In this document: positions 1-8,333 of the stretch, one piece after another
Position numbering within the stretch: the first letter of the stretch is position 1
Layout of the letters: each line of letters starts with the position of its first letter
Assembly: GCF_000801315.1 (NCBI RefSeq)
Contig: NZ_CP010054.1
Span: forward strand, 2,914,001 to 2,978,000
Length of the DNA stretch: 64,000 nt
Source of the DNA: Hymenobacter sp. DG25B
GTDB lineage: Bacteria > Bacteroidota > Bacteroidia > Cytophagales > Hymenobacteraceae
Direction of reading: 5' to 3'
Program-made: the position numbers and the translations under genes
The notes under the pieces: generated by a model
What the model saw: only the letters and a program-made list of their open reading frames with translations
The model's database searches: none
Told to the model about the DNA's origin: nothing

Positions 1-1
1 G

Positions 2-880
2 GAGCCCGACGCCGACTACATTCAGGAGCACCTCACGCAGCTGCTGGCCGAGCATCCCGGCCAGAAGCTGTTCATCACGCAGGGCTATATCTGTCGCAAC
101 GCGCAGGGCCTCATTGACAACCTCAAGCGCGGCGGTTCCGACTACTCGGCTTCCCTGATTGGCGCCGCGGCCCGCGTGGCGGAAATCCAGATCTGGACCG
201 ACATCGACGGCCTGCACAACAACGACCCGCGCGTGGTGAAGGACACGTATCCTATCCGGGAGCTGTCGTTTGATGAAGCCGCCGAGCTGGCGTATTTCGG
301 GGCGAAGATTCTGCACCCCAGCTCCATTTTGCCGGCCCGCCAGCACGGCATTCCGGTGCGTTTGCTGAACACCCTGCAACCTGAGGCGCCCGGCACGCTT
401 ATTTCGGCCAAAACCGGCTCGGAAGCCATTAAAGCCGTAGCCGCGAAGGATGGTCTGGTGGCCATTAAAGTGCGTAGCAGCCGCATGCTGCTGGCCCACG
501 GTTTCCTGCGCCGTCTGTTCGAGGTGTTTGAGCGGTTCCGCACCCCCATTGATATGATTACCACCTCGGAAGTGGCTGTGTCGCTCACTATCGACGACTC
601 CACGCACCTGCCCGAAATACTGGAAGAGCTGCGCGGCTTTGGCACCGTGGAAACCGATGAAAATCAGACGATTATTTGTCTGGTGGGCAACCTCATTCAG
701 GAAAACCACGGCGCCGCATTTAAGGTATTTGAGGCCCTGCAGGACATTCCGCTGCGCATGATCAGCTACGGCGGCTCACCCAACAACATCAGCATCCTGA
801 TTAACACGCCGGATAAAGTGCGGGCCCTCACGGCGCTGAACGAAGGCCTGTTCCGCCGCAAAGCCGAGGCCGTAGCATAG
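2..880 (+). CDS. Aspartate kinase, C-terminal part (5' end outside window)
   Basis: Aspartokinase phosphorylates L-aspartate in the first step of the lysine/threonine/methionine pathway. About 292 residues are visible of a protein usually near 440; the reading frame is open from base 2. The kinase-domain segment GGSDYSAS and the TDIDGLHNNDPR loop are present, followed by two ACT domains (roughly window residues 150-215 and 220-285, including SYGGSPNNISILI), the usual allosteric module. It is followed on the same strand by lysA, consistent with lysine/diaminopimelate synthesis. Whether it is monofunctional cannot be judged from this end alone, but the stop at 880 excludes a C-terminal homoserine dehydrogenase fusion. 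Confidence 0.93.
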   Translation, partial: EPDADYIQEHLTQLLAEHPGQKLFITQGYICRNAQGLIDNLKRGGSDYSASLIGAAARVAEIQIWTDIDGLHNNDPRVVKDTYPIRELSFDEAAELAYFGAKILHPSSILPARQHGIPVRLLNTLQPEAPGTLISAKTGSEAIKAVAAKDGLVAIKVRSSRMLLAHGFLRRLFEVFERFRTPIDMITTSEVAVSLTIDDSTHLPEILEELRGFGTVETDENQTIICLVGNLIQENHGAAFKVFEALQDIPLRMISYGGSPNNISILINTPDKVRALTALNEGLFRRKAEAVA

Positions 881-900
881 AGCGTGTTGGGGCTTCGTCC

Positions 901-991
901 TGTCGAGCGGAGTCGAGACATCTTGCTAGTGTGGTAACCAATAATTACTCCCACAACGACCGCACGCGAGATGTCTCGACTTCGCTCGACA
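901..991. repeat. Short palindromic intergenic element, TGTCGAGC type
   Basis: Arms 901-923 and 969-991 are complementary over 23 bases with one mismatch, around a 45-base loop. The right arm is followed by the outer motif ATGACA that recurs in three other elements of the window (2271-2422, 14739-14801, 63471-63567). It lies between the aspartate kinase stop and lysA, so it would fold in the intergenic transcript. It looks like a REP-type element; there is no U-run to make it a standard terminator. Confidence 0.75.
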
Positions 992-1097
992 TGACAAGTT
1001 CCAATTATAAGTTTAGCCCTGCTTCTCGCTGATTTAACCTGTCTTACCAGCGTCAGGAAATAGCCCTGACGTCGGCCTCCTTGCCTCTATTGCACCC

Positions 1098-2243
1098 ATG
1101 GCTTTCACCTTGCCCGCGGGCGTCCTCGACCGCTCCACTCCTTTTTACTACTACGACCTCGCGCTGCTGGACCAGACGCTGGAGGCGCTGCAGCGCGCCG
1201 CCCGGCCGCGCGGCTTTCAGGTGCACTACGCCCTGAAAGCCAACACCAACGGCCCACTGCTGGCCCACATCCGGGAGCACGGCCTGGGCGCCGACTGCGT
1301 GAGCGGCAACGAGGTGCAGCGCGCCCTCTCCGCCGGCTTCAAGCCCGACCACATTGTATTTGCCGGCGTGGGCAAATCAGATGCGGAAATGAACCTGGCG
1401 CTGGCGGCGGATATCTGGTGCTTCAATGCCGAATCGGTGGAGGAGCTGGCAGTGCTGAATGAACTGGCCGGCGCGCAAAACCGCAAGGCCCGCGTGGCCC
1501 TGCGCATCAACCCCAATGTGGATGCCTACACGCACCCGCACATTACCACCGGGCTGGATGCCAACAAGTTCGGCATCAATATCTCTGATTTACCCGGCGT
1601 AATCGACCAGTTTGAAACTCTGACGAACCTGGAGCTGATTGGCCTGCACACCCACATCGGCTCCCAGATTACCAACCTCACGGTGTTCGAGAAGCTCAGC
1701 CACAAGCTGAATGAGCTGCAAACCTGGCTGGAAGACCGGGGCCACTTTCTCCCCCACCTCAACGTGGGCGGCGGCCTCGGCATCGATTACCACGCCCCCG
1801 ACACCAACCCCATTCCGGAGTTTGAGCGGTATTTTCGGGTTTTTGAAAAGTATCTCGTGCGCCGCCCCAACCAGCAGGTGCACGTAGAGCTGGGCCGCTC
1901 CGTAGTGGCGCAATGCGGCTCGCTGGTCAGCAAAGTACTCTTCGTGAAGCGCAGCCAGCAAACCAATTTTGCCATTCTGGATGCGGGCATGACGGAGCTG
2001 ATTCGCCCGGCTTTGTACGGCAGCTACCACGCTATCCAGAACCTCACCAGCCAGGGCCCGGCCCAGCCGTATGATGTAGTGGGCCCCATTTGCGAGTCGT
2101 CGGATACCTTTGGCCGGCAGGTGCTGCTGCCCGAGACAAAGCGTGGGGATGTTGTGGTTATCCGCTCCGCCGGGGCCTACGGCGAGGTGATGTCATCGGG
2201 CTACAACCTGCGGGAAAAGGTGGAGGCGGTGTATTCTTTATAG
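1098..2243 (+). CDS. lysA: Diaminopimelate decarboxylase
   Basis: PLP-dependent fold-III decarboxylase converting meso-diaminopimelate to L-lysine in the cytoplasm. The 381 residues show the N-terminal PLP-lysine motif HYALKANTN (around residue 45-53), the HTHIGSQ strand, the glycine-rich GGGLGIDY phosphate loop and the C-terminal CESSDTF motif that supplies the active-site cysteine from the partner subunit. The length is slightly short for LysA (about 400-420) but all key motifs are present. It starts at ATG 1098. It follows aspartate kinase on the same strand, separated by a palindromic element, so the two may be transcribed together or independently. Confidence 0.95.
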   Translation: MAFTLPAGVLDRSTPFYYYDLALLDQTLEALQRAARPRGFQVHYALKANTNGPLLAHIREHGLGADCVSGNEVQRALSAGFKPDHIVFAGVGKSDAEMNLALAADIWCFNAESVEELAVLNELAGAQNRKARVALRINPNVDAYTHPHITTGLDANKFGINISDLPGVIDQFETLTNLELIGLHTHIGSQITNLTVFEKLSHKLNELQTWLEDRGHFLPHLNVGGGLGIDYHAPDTNPIPEFERYFRVFEKYLVRRPNQQVHVELGRSVVAQCGSLVSKVLFVKRSQQTNFAILDAGMTELIRPALYGSYHAIQNLTSQGPAQPYDVVGPICESSDTFGRQVLLPETKRGDVVVIRSAGAYGEVMSSGYNLREKVEAVYSL

Positions 2244-2247
2244 AAAC

Positions 2248-2445
2248 GATGAGATAGTGAAGAAGCCATCTGTCATTGCAAGGAACGAAGCAATCCGTCC
2301 TCAGAAACGCAGAATGCCTTGAGAAGTGAAAAGCCCTTGATGTACCATACATCAAGGGCTTTGTGGTAAAAGAAAATTCAGTGCTTTTTAGAGGACGGAT
2401 TGCTTCGTTCCTCGCAATGACAAATTCACCATCTCACTATCTCAC
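2248..2445. repeat. Three nested palindromes between convergent genes
   Basis: Innermost arms 2330-2344/2348-2362 form a perfect 15-bp hairpin with a 3-base loop, flanked by AAA/TTT, which can serve as terminator for lysA and for the convergent GT39 gene. Around it, arms 2271-2302/2391-2422 pair over 32 bases with one mismatch (TGTCATTGC...type). Outermost, GAGATAGTGA-like words at 2249-2260 and 2432-2445 pair. The layering suggests successive insertions of palindromic elements into one another. Confidence 0.8.
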
Positions 2446-2451
2446 TGCCAA

Positions 2452-4104
2452 CTACCACCACACGGTCCACTTCCCCAGCTTATCCTGCTGCTTGAAATAG
2501 CGGAGCATCCATTGCCTTTCGGCGGGCAATTCGCCTTTCACCAGCAGCACGGGCTGGCGCAGGAGCAGGCTACCTAAATAGGGTTCTTCCTGCGGGTTTT
2601 GCAGGTTGATGAGGGTGCGTTTCCAGGTGTCATTCGGCTCGAACTGCGTTTCCCGGCTCAGGGCGTGGTTGCCATCGAAAAGAGACACCGGAATCTTGCC
2701 CGACTCAAACGCCAGCGACGGCAGCAGCTCATTGTATACCAGCACTTGGCGCTGCTGCAGTTGCTGGTGGCGTAGGAATTCTGCCAGCGGGCGGCTGCCG
2801 TTGAAGGCCAGCTCGTTCTGCTGCAACAGCGGTTTAGCGGCCAGCAGCAGCGTGATAGTGAACAAGCCAGCGGCTACCAACAGGCGCGGTACCACACGTA
2901 TCTCGTCCCAGAAATTCAGCAGCAACACCAGCAGGACAATGCCACCGGCCGCCATACCCGCCGTGAGCATACCGGCCTCCACCGGGAGGCGGGCATCCAG
3001 TCCTAGAATGGGCAGCAGGCACAGCGTCCCCAGCAGTAAGCCCCAGAACGCCAGAAAGCCCACGTACCAGCGGTGCAGCACGCCATCCGTCAGGCGGCCG
3101 AGGTAATGCACCGTGAGCAAAGCCATACCCGGGAACACCGGCAGCACGTAGAGCAGCAGCTTGGACTTTGAAATCGAGAAAAACAACAACGGCACCACCA
3201 CCCAGAAAATGAGCACGTTGCGCCACTGCTGCGGCACGGTACTCCAGCGCGTGCGCACGGCCTGCGTAATCAAGGCTACTGACCAGGGCAGGCTGGTGGC
3301 CGGGGCCAGCAGCAGATAAAACCACCACGGCTTGGCCCGGTTGAAAGTGGCCGCATTGGCGAAACGCTCCACCGTATGCTCGAACAGGAAATAGCGCAGG
3401 AAAGCCGGGTTTTCGGCCATCAGATACAGATACCAGCTTAGACCCACCAGCAAAAAAGCGAGTATCCCTATAGCATGATGCCGCGTGAAGGGCTGCCGGG
3501 ACTGTTTCTGTTTGAAATAATGCCCGATAACTACCATCAGCGGTAGAATGAAACCTACCGGACCCTTGGTGAGAAAGGCCAGCCCCAAACCTAACCAGAA
3601 CAGATACAGCCACCGCGCCCCGCCCCGGTGGTAGTAGCGCAGAATACCGTAGGCGGAGGCCAGCTCCAGCGTGGCCAGATAGGCATCCGTCGTCACGTTG
3701 AGGGCCGAGATGAGCACCACGGGCAGCGTGCCGTACACCACGGCCGCCGCCAGCGCGCGGGCGCGGTCCTGCTGAAAAAGCAGGAGGCCCAGGCCGTACA
3801 CCAGCAGCACCTGCAGCAGCACGGCCAGCACCGGCAGCACCCGCACGCCCAGCGTGTTTTCACCGAATAAGCCCAAGCCGGCGGCCGTAAGCCAGTACGT
3901 GAGCGGGGGCTTATGAAAATGCTGAATTCCCAGCAGGCGCGGGTGTAGCCAGTCCTGCCCCACCAGCATTTCGCGGCCAATTTCGGCGTAGCGGGCCTCG
4001 CTGCTTTCCAGCGGCCCCCACGCGCCCAGGCCAATCAGAAACGACAGCCCAAGGGCGGCCAGAAACAACCAGAGCCAGGTGCGAGAAGTAATGGACAGCG
4101 GCAT
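2452..4104 (-). CDS. GT39-family (ArnT/PMT-like) membrane glycosyltransferase
   Basis: A 550-residue integral membrane protein with about 11-12 hydrophobic segments. Near the N-terminus, the first periplasmic loop carries ESSEARYAEIGREM, the acidic motif typical of ArnT-like transferases, followed by HKPPLTYWL. Such enzymes transfer sugars from polyprenyl-phosphate donors to lipid or protein acceptors on the periplasmic face. The C-terminal 80 residues form a soluble domain. Substrate cannot be deduced. It ends convergently with lysA at a nested hairpin. Upstream lies a very AT-rich spacer and another glycosyltransferase gene, which may belong to the same surface-polysaccharide function. Confidence 0.85.
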   Translation of the reverse strand: MPLSITSRTWLWLFLAALGLSFLIGLGAWGPLESSEARYAEIGREMLVGQDWLHPRLLGIQHFHKPPLTYWLTAAGLGLFGENTLGVRVLPVLAVLLQVLLVYGLGLLLFQQDRARALAAAVVYGTLPVVLISALNVTTDAYLATLELASAYGILRYYHRGGARWLYLFWLGLGLAFLTKGPVGFILPLMVVIGHYFKQKQSRQPFTRHHAIGILAFLLVGLSWYLYLMAENPAFLRYFLFEHTVERFANAATFNRAKPWWFYLLLAPATSLPWSVALITQAVRTRWSTVPQQWRNVLIFWVVVPLLFFSISKSKLLLYVLPVFPGMALLTVHYLGRLTDGVLHRWYVGFLAFWGLLLGTLCLLPILGLDARLPVEAGMLTAGMAAGGIVLLVLLLNFWDEIRVVPRLLVAAGLFTITLLLAAKPLLQQNELAFNGSRPLAEFLRHQQLQQRQVLVYNELLPSLAFESGKIPVSLFDGNHALSRETQFEPNDTWKRTLINLQNPQEEPYLGSLLLRQPVLLVKGELPAERQWMLRYFKQQDKLGKWTVWW

Positions 4105-4241
4105 AACGCAAATAAAAAAACGGACTTCGGCGAAGATACTGCCGTAGTGTTTATTAATTCACAATAGAAAAATATAATATTTAAAATAATTAATATTTAA
4201 ATCAGGCACAATAACTTTTCAAATAAATATATTAGTATATT

Positions 4242-4332
4242 ATAATTTGACATACAATATATTATAAAAAATGGCCAGCACTTCATAATGAAGCGCTGGC
4301 CATTTTTTATAATATATTGTATGTCAAATTAT
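4242..4332. terminator. 91-bp near-perfect palindrome, bidirectional terminator
   Basis: Centred on 4287, 45-base arms pair with a single mismatch. The core is a GC-rich stem (GGCCAGC.../...GCTGGCC) flanked by six A's and six T's, so it reads as an intrinsic terminator on both strands. Unusually, pairing continues 20 more bases on each side beyond the U-tract through AT-rich sequence. It lies just past the stop of the glycosyltransferase at 4350. Confidence 0.8.
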
Positions 4333-4349
4333 TTTCAGGCAGATTGAAC

Positions 4350-5057
4350 TTAGTTTAATGATAAGGAATAATCATTTTTCAACTCAATCATACGCTGTTT
4401 CAGCGCCACTTTAAGCTTTGGTTTATTTATTTTTTTAAACATAATAAGGCATCGATTAAACCACCGCAAATTGTTTTCGTCCAAATAAGTAATTCGGAGT
4501 CCTCCTCCACTATAATGCTGAATATAGCTTCTCTCATCTATTGCTACAGTGTTGTTCCACAGCTCATAAGGTATAACTCCAACCGCAGGGTTCGTTTTAC
4601 CATAATGAATCATATGTCCGTTTTCGTAGATAGCAAAATCCTCATCCGGAACGGGTTTTTCACAGTTATTCAACACATTTTTAAAAAAATCCAAAGCTTC
4701 AGGAGTATTCTTCACGATGATTATTCCTGAGTTAAGGCGACCGGAATGACCATTCGCCATATAGATGCTTTGGCCTTCGGTAAAGACATCCTCAACCGGA
4801 GGTGTATGTGACCTAACCAAGCAATCAGCATCTATGAAAAATACAGATTCGTACCCACTCTCCAGAGCATTAATAATCATTACGATTTTTAACCATGCCG
4901 CGGCAGAAGGAGTCAAATCCTCTTTTGATTTGTCAATGATTTTGTACTCATATCCATATTTTTGGCAATATTCCTTATGGGAATTAATGCACTTGCGAAA
5001 CAGCAAAGCATACCCCCCTAAGGCGATGCTAAAAACGAACGTCTTCTCAATCTTCAT
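4350..5057 (-). CDS. GT-A type glycosyltransferase, AT-rich, probably acquired
   Basis: 235 residues from the chosen ATG at 5057 (MKIEKTFVFS); an in-frame ATG at 5117 would add 20 residues rich in Asn/Lys that look unlike a conserved N-terminus. The sequence shows a DXD-type metal/nucleotide-sugar motif in FFIDADCLV, then SGRLNSGIIIV and a late QHYSGGG, as in small nucleotide-diphospho-sugar transferases of the GMA12/MNN10 or GT77-like kind. Base composition is far more AT-rich than the neighbours, and a dead IS481 transposase lies just upstream; both suggest horizontal acquisition. Donor and acceptor sugars are unknown. Confidence 0.72.
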   Translation of the reverse strand: MKIEKTFVFSIALGGYALLFRKCINSHKEYCQKYGYEYKIIDKSKEDLTPSAAAWLKIVMIINALESGYESVFFIDADCLVRSHTPPVEDVFTEGQSIYMANGHSGRLNSGIIIVKNTPEALDFFKNVLNNCEKPVPDEDFAIYENGHMIHYGKTNPAVGVIPYELWNNTVAIDERSYIQHYSGGGLRITYLDENNLRWFNRCLIMFKKINKPKLKVALKQRMIELKNDYSLSLN

Positions 5058-5237
5058 TATTTTAGAAGTGTAAATTTTATTCAAAGAGGTGTGTTTGTTT
5101 AGTGCAAAGATCTGCAAAGTATACCATACGTGACGTGTATTTTAAAGTTTTAGTTCTATAGTCCCAGTATATAGCAGTGTATTTTTTAGGCTGGTATTTC
5201 GCACAACTTTACAGGACAGATAATCCACGGCAGTGCC

Positions 5238-5818
5238 AATGTAACAGCGGCCGTACGGCGCGCTATCCAGCATAGTCAGAGAAGCTGCAAGCACTGGTCA
5301 TCCGTTAAGGCATCAACCCAAAAACAGTGGCCAAATGGCGCAAACGCCCTACAGTCCAAGTAGCCCGGCTGGGTCCCACCGGCCTCGACGGTGCTCACGT
5401 CCGAAGAAGAAGCTATGACCGTAGCCTATCGGCGCCATACTCTCTTCCCGGAATGACTGCTTGTACGCCCTGCAAGCTACGATTCCGCAACTCCAGCGTC
5501 CGGTGCTGCACCGCTGCTTGTCTCTGAACGAAGAGGGCAAAGCCAGCCGATAAAGAAATAAGGATTATCCCTTCCGCTATTTGCACGTCAATTTTGAAGA
5601 AGAGCAGATCGAGACTCCTTCCTCATTGTATTGGTCAACAACGTGCGGTCTGCGTTCATAAAACTAACTTAACCAATTAACTGAGTCCCTCTAGAGTACA
5701 GACGAAATCAAGGAATACTTACAAGCCTTTTTGCTAGCTTATAACTACGCCAAATGTTTGAAGACCCTGCTAGGCCTGGGCATGACCCTGCACGAATTCG
5801 TCCGTGGCCAGTCGTAAA
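5238..5818 (+). pseudogene. Decayed IS481-family transposase
   Basis: Conceptual translation across frames recovers IS481-type segments in order: RRAIQHSQ (near 5256), GINPKTVAKWRKR (from 5303), LTSEEEAMTVAYRRHTLFPE (5396-5455, ended by TGA), CLYALQATIP...LHRCL after a frameshift (5459 on), YPFRYLHVNF (about 5566-5597), then a gap where most of the DDE core is missing, and finally AYNYAKCLKTLLGL...TLHEFV to a TAA at 5818. There are several frameshifts, stops and a large internal deletion, so it cannot encode an active enzyme. No convincing terminal inverted repeats or target duplication were found. The whole gene-free stretch 5118-5894 is essentially this remnant plus AT-rich flanks. Confidence 0.8.
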
Positions 5819-5894
5819 AGAGCCCAGCTATCTTTACCCGTGCACCAACCCTCCATAAGAATATACAACTAATTTAATTATAGGAATCTGTCTC

Positions 5895-6512
5895 TTGAAC
5901 GACCCCGAAATACGCGCCTTATTATACCCGCTTCTGCAGGGCGGACTGTACGTGGATGAGCTGCCCACCGGCACCACCCGCGCCGATGTGGTGCACATTA
6001 CGGAGCACTTCATGCACGGCTACGAGCTGAAAGGCGACGCCGATACCCTGCAGCGCGTGGCCAAACAGCTGCCCTGCTACAGCAAAGCCTACGATTTCGT
6101 CACGTTCGTCATCACTGAAAAGCATCTGCCCAAGCTGCTGCCGCTGGTGCCGGAATGGGTAGGCGTGCTGGTGGCATCGGCGGAAGGGCTGCGCGAGGTA
6201 CGGCCGGCCGGCTACAACGCCACCGTGGAGCGTCCGGCCGTAGCGGGCTTGCTGCGGGTTGAAGAAATTAAGCAATTTCTGCTGGCCCAGGGCCTGCCCG
6301 GCGTAAGCACCCTGCGCCGCCGCGAAATCCTTAATTTCCTGCGCACCACCCGCCTGGTGCTGCTCTCTGATCTGGCCCGGCACGTGCGCGAGCGGCTGAT
6401 GGGCCGCATGGAAGAGCGACTGGCCATTCGGGCGGAGCGCAAAGCCGAACGGGCGCAGCGCGGTGCCCGCAAGCGCCGCCGTCCCACGCACACGCGCCGC
6501 AAGCAGCGCTGA
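5895..6512 (+). CDS. sce7726-family protein, predicted PD-(D/E)XK-like nuclease fold
   Basis: 205 residues with a TTG start at 5895; no in-frame ATG lies close upstream. The first 150 residues match the sce7726 pattern: an N-terminal helix NDPEIRALLYPLL, then RADVVHI, GYELKGDADTL, YSKAYDFVTFVI and PEWVGVLVA. The D...ExK arrangement (ADVV and YELK) is that of PD-(D/E)XK nucleases, but activity is inferred. The C-terminal 45 residues are extremely basic (many Arg/Lys), suggesting nucleic-acid binding. It lies right after an IS remnant and before an unrelated SDR gene, so the context gives no partner. Possible roles are DNA repair or defence. Confidence 0.7.
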   Translation: MNDPEIRALLYPLLQGGLYVDELPTGTTRADVVHITEHFMHGYELKGDADTLQRVAKQLPCYSKAYDFVTFVITEKHLPKLLPLVPEWVGVLVASAEGLREVRPAGYNATVERPAVAGLLRVEEIKQFLLAQGLPGVSTLRRREILNFLRTTRLVLLSDLARHVRERLMGRMEERLAIRAERKAERAQRGARKRRRPTHTRRKQR

Positions 6513-6563
6513 ACTATGCAACCACTTGCTGGTTAGCTTATTGTTCAACTGCGCACTTGCCCC

Positions 6564-8072
6564 ATGAAAATCCTACTCACCGGCGCTACCGGCTACATTG
6601 GTCAGCGCCTGCTGCCACTTTTGGTGGCCGCGGGCCATGAGGTGGTGTGCTTAGTGCGGGATGCCCGCCGGTTTCAACTGCCCGCCGCCCAACAGAATAA
6701 CGTCACGGTAATAGAAGGCGACCTATTGAAGCCGGAAACGCTGGCCACTTTCCCCGCTGATCTGGATGCTGCCTACTACCTGGTGCACTCTATGAGCGGC
6801 CACACCAAGGATTTTTTCCGGGCCGAACAGCAGTCGGCGGAAAACTTTGCCGCCGCGCTCAACCAGACCACCGCCCGCCAGATTATCTACCTCTCCGGCA
6901 TTGCCAATGATAGAGCCCTGAGCACCCACCTTCGCTCCCGCCGGGCCGTGGAAAAGGAGCTGAAGAAAACCGCTCGGGCAGCCCTCACGGTACTGCGGGC
7001 CAGCATTGTTATTGGCTCCGGCTCGGCTTCGTTTGAGATTATCCGGGATTTGGTGGAAAAGCTGCCCGTGATGGTAACGCCGCGCTGGCTGAACTCGCGC
7101 TGCCAGCCCATTGGCATTCGGGACGTCATGTTCTACCTCACGGCCGTGCTCGATAACCAGGCCTGCCTGGGGCGCAGCTTTGATATTGGCGGGCCCGATG
7201 TGCTGACGTACCGGCAAATGCTGCTGGGTCTGGCCGAAGTGCGCGGCTACCGGCGCTACATCATCACGGTACCGGTACTCACCCCGCGTTTGTCGTCGTG
7301 GTGGCTGTTTCTTGTTACCAGCACCACGTTTTCCCTGGCGCAAAGTCTGGTAGAAAGCCTGCGGAACGATACCATCGTAGACCCTAAGCGCAGCATTCAG
7401 GAAGTAGTGCCGCACGTTTGCATGACGTACCGCGAAGCGTTGCAACTGGCTTTCCAACGCATTGAGCAAAACGAGGTACTCAGCAGCTGGAGTGATGCCC
7501 TGAGCAGCGGCGTGATGCCCCGCAACTACATGGACCACATTCAGATACCCCAGCACGGCATGCAGCAGGACCGCCAAACGCTACGCTTCACCCGCGACGC
7601 GGAGCAGGTACGCCGCAACATCTGGCAGATTGGCGGCGACCGGGGCTGGTACAAGGTAGACTGGCTGTGGCAGGTGCGCGGCCTGCTGGACAAGCTGGCC
7701 GGCGGCGTGGGTTTGCGCCGGGGCCGCCGCTCCCCCACCGACCTGCGCGCCGGCGACCCGCTGGATTTCTGGCGCGTGCTGGTAGCCGACCAGGAAGGCC
7801 GCCGCCTATTGCTCTACGCCGAAATGAAGCTCCCTGGTGAGGCCTGGCTGCAGTTCCGCATTCTGGACAGCCCGGATGGCTCGCACACCCTGGAGCAGCT
7901 GGCCGCCTTCCGCCCTTACGGCCTGGCCGGGCGCCTGTACTGGTATGCCATGCTGCCGTTTCACGCCATTATCTTCAAAGGCATGGTGGAGAATATTGTG
8001 GAATATGAGGCACCGGCCAGGAAGCCGAAAGCTGCTCTTGGCGTGGGCGTTTCCCCGTCAGCAAAAGGATAA
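6564..8072 (+). CDS. NAD(P)-binding SDR protein with C-terminal DUF2867
   Basis: 502 residues. The N-terminus MKILLTGATGYIGQRLLPLL is an extended-SDR/NmrA-type Rossmann nucleotide-binding motif, and residues to about 300 form the sugar-epimerase-like oxidoreductase domain (IIYLSGIAND, VLRASIVIGSGS). Residues about 320-490 correspond to DUF2867, a SRPBCC-like domain often fused to such reductases (WYKVDWLWQVRG, GDPLDFWRVL). The substrate is unknown; similar proteins are annotated as NAD-dependent epimerases or nucleoside-diphosphate-sugar epimerases. It starts at ATG 6564, 51 bases after the previous stop. The following 261 bases hold no gene and are AT-rich. Confidence 0.83.
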   Translation: MKILLTGATGYIGQRLLPLLVAAGHEVVCLVRDARRFQLPAAQQNNVTVIEGDLLKPETLATFPADLDAAYYLVHSMSGHTKDFFRAEQQSAENFAAALNQTTARQIIYLSGIANDRALSTHLRSRRAVEKELKKTARAALTVLRASIVIGSGSASFEIIRDLVEKLPVMVTPRWLNSRCQPIGIRDVMFYLTAVLDNQACLGRSFDIGGPDVLTYRQMLLGLAEVRGYRRYIITVPVLTPRLSSWWLFLVTSTTFSLAQSLVESLRNDTIVDPKRSIQEVVPHVCMTYREALQLAFQRIEQNEVLSSWSDALSSGVMPRNYMDHIQIPQHGMQQDRQTLRFTRDAEQVRRNIWQIGGDRGWYKVDWLWQVRGLLDKLAGGVGLRRGRRSPTDLRAGDPLDFWRVLVADQEGRRLLLYAEMKLPGEAWLQFRILDSPDGSHTLEQLAAFRPYGLAGRLYWYAMLPFHAIIFKGMVENIVEYEAPARKPKAALGVGVSPSAKG

Positions 8073-8333
8073 GCCCTGGAAATCTGTGCGTGCTGATTAA
8101 TAATAGAAGTCTAATTAATCACCCATAATTATTAAGTAATCAAATACTTACATCAAAACACCCTACCTGTATAGAGTCAGAAGAGTCTAAATTTCAGAAT
8201 AGCAATTAACCGTATCTGCCTTATCATTGATTCGGCTTGATAGCAGGATTTAGCGCTTGTAGCAACCGGCAATCCGGATTTTAGGCCGCTGGCAAGCTGG
8301 TTACGTCCTTGTATCACTGTCGAGATTCTATTT

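Noticed and set aside
2834..3613. Frame on the minus strand within the GT39 gene
   Set aside because: Overlaps the real GT39 reading frame in another phase; no recognisable domain.
5327..5527. 66-residue open frame as a separate gene
   Set aside because: It is a fragment of the decayed IS481 transposase, not a functional gene.
8073..8333. A gene in the 260-base gap before the Lgt-like gene
   Set aside because: No open frame of useful length, only AT-rich sequence; treated as intergenic.
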